From Bacillota bacterium (lineage in GTDB: Bacteria > Bacillota > Bacilli > Alicyclobacillales > SLC66): a stretch of DNA of 15,067 bases. The stretch is taken from the NCBI GenBank assembly GCA_021799325.1, contig JAJZAS010000012.1, forward strand, positions 1-15,067, in the 5' to 3' direction. The notes under the pieces are model-generated. The model made no database searches. It was not told the DNA's origin and saw only the letters and a list, made by a program, of their open reading frames with translations. The position numbers and the translations under genes were made by a program. Shown here one piece after another: positions 13,295 to 15,067 of this stretch (positions are counted from its first letter, which is position 1; each line of letters begins with the position of its first letter).

Positions 13295-14437
13295 CTATCC
13301 TAATTCTTTCGATTTGCCTAGTACTTCTGCCAATGCCTTTAAAAATTGTTCGTTTTCCTCTGTCGTTCCAATGCTTACCCGGATATACTCCGGAATCCCT
13401 GGAAAACCTGCGCGCACAATCACGCCTTTTTTTTGCAACTCTTGAAACACTTGCATCCCGTTTCCCACTTCTGCCATCAAAAAATTGCCTTGTGTCGGTA
13501 TATAAGGAATCCCCAGACGTTCAAATCCGCGATACAACTGTTCCTTGCCAAGTCGATTCATTTCGCGCGACTTCTGCACGTGCGCTTCATCGCCTAGCGC
13601 CGCGATGGCGGCAGCCTGTGCCATCGCATTGACATTGAACGGTTCTCGCACCTGATGAAGATAGCGGATCAACGAAGGATTGCCGATGGCATAACCTAAT
13701 CTCATGCCAGCAAGCCCATACATTTTGGAAAACGTACGAAGTGAGAGGACTGGCTTCCCTGCTTTCACCCATTCAATGGAACGAAGCGGATCTGGAGTAT
13801 CTACATATTCGAGATATGCCTCATCGCACACCACGATCACTTTTTCGGGCAAACTTTCAATAAAATGTGCAGCCGCCCGGTGGGACAACGAAGTGCCTGT
13901 CGGATTATTGGGCGAACAGAGATACACCAGTTTGGTCTTTTCCGTCACATGTTCCCTTATCGAGTCTAGATCATACTCAAACCCGCTCGAAAGCGGAACG
14001 GGCACCACGGTGGCACCCATGATTTGCGCTCCGAAATCGTATTGGGAGAATGAAGGAAATGGCACCAAGAGCTCATCGCCTGGTTGTAGAAAAGTTTCCG
14101 CGATTATTTTGATCACTTCATCCGAACCGTTGCCCACAAAGACCGCCGTTTCATGCAACCCCACATGTTCCGCAATGGCCGAACGCAGGTCCTGTGCCGC
14201 TCCGTCCGGATAGCGATGGAGTTCTTGCAGCATGCCCTGAATCGCTGCGACAGCTTTCGGTGACGGCCCTACAGGGTTCTCGTTGGAAGCCATTTTGATC
14301 ACATGATCGAGTTTGAATTCTCTCATCACGTCCTGGATTGGACGTCCAGGAACGTATGGCCGTATGGTTAAAAGTGGTTCCCTGACGAGTGGCTTCACGA
14401 TCTTATCAAGGTCTTTCGATATATCGTTTTGCACCAT
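13295..14437 (-). CDS. hisC: Histidinol-phosphate/aromatic aminotransferase (HisC, PLP-dependent)
   Basis: This fold-type I PLP aminotransferase converts imidazole acetol phosphate to histidinol phosphate, and many Bacillota homologues also transaminate phenylpyruvate and 4-hydroxyphenylpyruvate. In the 380-residue protein ASNENPVGPSP (50-60), VGNGSDEVI (101-109), PNNPTGT (176-182), DEAYLEY (205-211) and the PLP lysine K238 in TFSKMYGLAGMRLGYA are diagnostic. YIRVSIGT (351-358) carries the carboxylate-binding arginine. The frame extends to GTG 14461, but the ATG at 14437 has GGAGG seven bases upstream and is the better start. No other his gene is nearby and the next gene is the DAHP synthase, so a role in Tyr/Phe synthesis is as likely as histidine synthesis. 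The 208-base divergent region upstream shows no T-box motif. Confidence 0.95.
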   Translation of the reverse strand: MVQNDISKDLDKIVKPLVREPLLTIRPYVPGRPIQDVMREFKLDHVIKMASNENPVGPSPKAVAAIQGMLQELHRYPDGAAQDLRSAIAEHVGLHETAVFVGNGSDEVIKIIAETFLQPGDELLVPFPSFSQYDFGAQIMGATVVPVPLSSGFEYDLDSIREHVTEKTKLVYLCSPNNPTGTSLSHRAAAHFIESLPEKVIVVCDEAYLEYVDTPDPLRSIEWVKAGKPVLSLRTFSKMYGLAGMRLGYAIGNPSLIRYLHQVREPFNVNAMAQAAAIAALGDEAHVQKSREMNRLGKEQLYRGFERLGIPYIPTQGNFLMAEVGNGMQVFQELQKKGVIVRAGFPGIPEYIRVSIGTTEENEQFLKALAEVLGKSKELG

Positions 14438-14609
14438 TATATTCCCTCCTTTCTGCCTCACGCATCAAAAATGTTATTTACGATAATGCCTTAGAAAGAT
14501 AGTTTTTGCAAGTTGACTCGCCAGTTTTTTAGATACTGAAGAAAGGAATTTTCTCCATCTTTTGTTTATCGATGCCATGTTTCTCCAGTTTTCATTAAGC
14601 ATTATAGAC

Positions 14610-14637
14610 TATAACAAAGACAGTACATTTGGAGGAG
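14610..14637 (+). promoter_or_regulatory. Possible -10 and ribosome-binding site of the PepSY gene
   Basis: TATAAC (14610-14615) or the overlapping upstream TATAGA could act as -10, but the -35 region is weak. A strong GGAGGAG (14631-14637) lies eight bases before the ATG at 14646. The rest of the 208-base divergent region to hisC is AT-rich, and I found no further recognisable element in it. Confidence 0.4.
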
Positions 14638-14645
14638 TGAGATCA

Positions 14646-15067
14646 ATGAATTTTGCTAAAACGATATTCTTAAAAAGATTTGCTTTTAGTACCTCTGTTT
14701 CTATGTTAGTCATATCATTAAGTGGAGCAGCATTTGCACAGTCTTTACTTACAAGTGCACAAGCAGACCAAGTTGCACAAAAATCATTACCAGGGAGTCA
14801 AGTGCTGCATCAATCATTGGATTCTTATCACGGGATTCCTGTGTGGGATATTCACTTAACGGAGAACGGAAAGGTTTGGGAGGTAAAGGTCAATCGTACG
14901 AATGGCGCCATTGTGGTGAAACGAATTGCTAATGAGCAGACTAGTAATGTTACGAATGACAGTAATAACTATTCCAGCACCAATCCAAAAACCAGTTTGG
15001 GAATTAGTAGTTTTCCAGTGTCATCTGGCAATTTAGTGTTTGATGTGAAGCTAACAAAAGTACCTGC
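14646..15067 (+). CDS. Secreted PepSY-domain protein (partial, 3' end beyond window)
   Basis: The reading frame is open from ATG 14646 to the window edge, 140 codons. Residues 1-31 are a Sec signal peptide: basic KTIFLKR, a hydrophobic core, then AFA|QS. Residues about 35-95 match the PepSY pattern: LTSAQADQVAQKSLPGSQVL, a tyrosine/tryptophan-containing strand GIPVWDIHLTENGKVWEVKV, and NRTNGAIV at the end. PepSY domains occur in secreted proteins and protease propeptides and are thought to bind or inhibit proteases; the function of this one is unknown. A low-complexity Asn/Ser linker (97-128) follows, then a new domain starts (NLVFDVKLTK) that is cut by the edge. There is no lipobox cysteine. 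The start has GGAGGAG eight bases upstream. It is divergent from hisC and looks more AT-rich than its neighbours. Confidence 0.88.
   Translation, partial: MNFAKTIFLKRFAFSTSVSMLVISLSGAAFAQSLLTSAQADQVAQKSLPGSQVLHQSLDSYHGIPVWDIHLTENGKVWEVKVNRTNGAIVVKRIANEQTSNVTNDSNNYSSTNPKTSLGISSFPVSSGNLVFDVKLTKVP

Noticed and set aside
14438..14461. Upstream GTG start for hisC
   Set aside because: The extra codons translate the GGAGG ribosome-binding site of the ATG at 14437.
14438..14645. T-box or attenuator leader before hisC
   Set aside because: No T-box consensus, specifier loop or terminator/antiterminator pair could be found in the 208 bases.

Overview
The window comes from a low-to-mid GC Bacillota (Bacillales-type) chromosome. 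Supporting signs are strong GGAGG ribosome-binding sites with GTG and TTG starts, an S-box (SAM-I) riboswitch with a Gram-positive style terminator/antiterminator, 11-bp phased PhoP boxes, a chorismate mutase-DAHP synthase fusion of the Bacillus type, and B. subtilis-like Hom and UvrC proteins. An acid-tolerant Alicyclobacillaceae relative would fit, partly because of the MbfA-like iron protein, but that assignment is an inference. Almost everything is ordinary, densely packed core metabolism. I see no phage, IS element, CRISPR array, rRNA or tRNA, and no gene-free stretch longer than about 260 bases.

Layout, left to right. (1) 1-2643, minus strand: a methionine/threonine-branch operon. A sigma-A promoter, a SAM-I riboswitch and a terminator control metX (homoserine O-acyltransferase) and hom (homoserine dehydrogenase, cut by the window edge). 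(2) 2657-6629, minus strand: uvrC (nucleotide excision repair), then moving upstream a stomatin/QmcA-type SPFH protein, a short NfeD protein and a PspA/IM30 membrane-stress protein. An intrinsic terminator lies between pspA and nfeD. (3) 6748-7914, plus strand, divergent from pspA: a 388-residue fusion of a ferritin-like domain to a VIT1/CCC1 membrane transporter (MbfA-like). (4) 7922-12030, minus strand: a high-affinity phosphate ABC transporter in the order pstB-pstS-pstC-pstA, with two PhoP-box promoters, one before pstB and one before pstS. (5) 12075-14437, minus strand: hisC (histidinol-phosphate/aromatic aminotransferase) followed by the aroQ-DAHP synthase fusion and a strong terminator. 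(6) 14646 to the end, plus strand: a partial secreted PepSY-domain protein.

How the parts work together. Under methionine sufficiency, SAM would shut off metX and hom by transcription termination. Under phosphate starvation, PhoP would activate both pst promoters. The block pspA, nfeD, qmcA and the divergent MbfA-like gene looks like a membrane-integrity and iron-handling neighbourhood. The least ordinary points are: a PstS with no usable start codon at its ribosome-binding site; the complete lack of cysteine, hence of a lipobox, in PstS; the permuted pst gene order with two promoters of matching geometry; the ferritin-VIT1 fusion; and the divergent C-terminal domain of homoserine dehydrogenase. 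I found no clear sign of a wholly new system.
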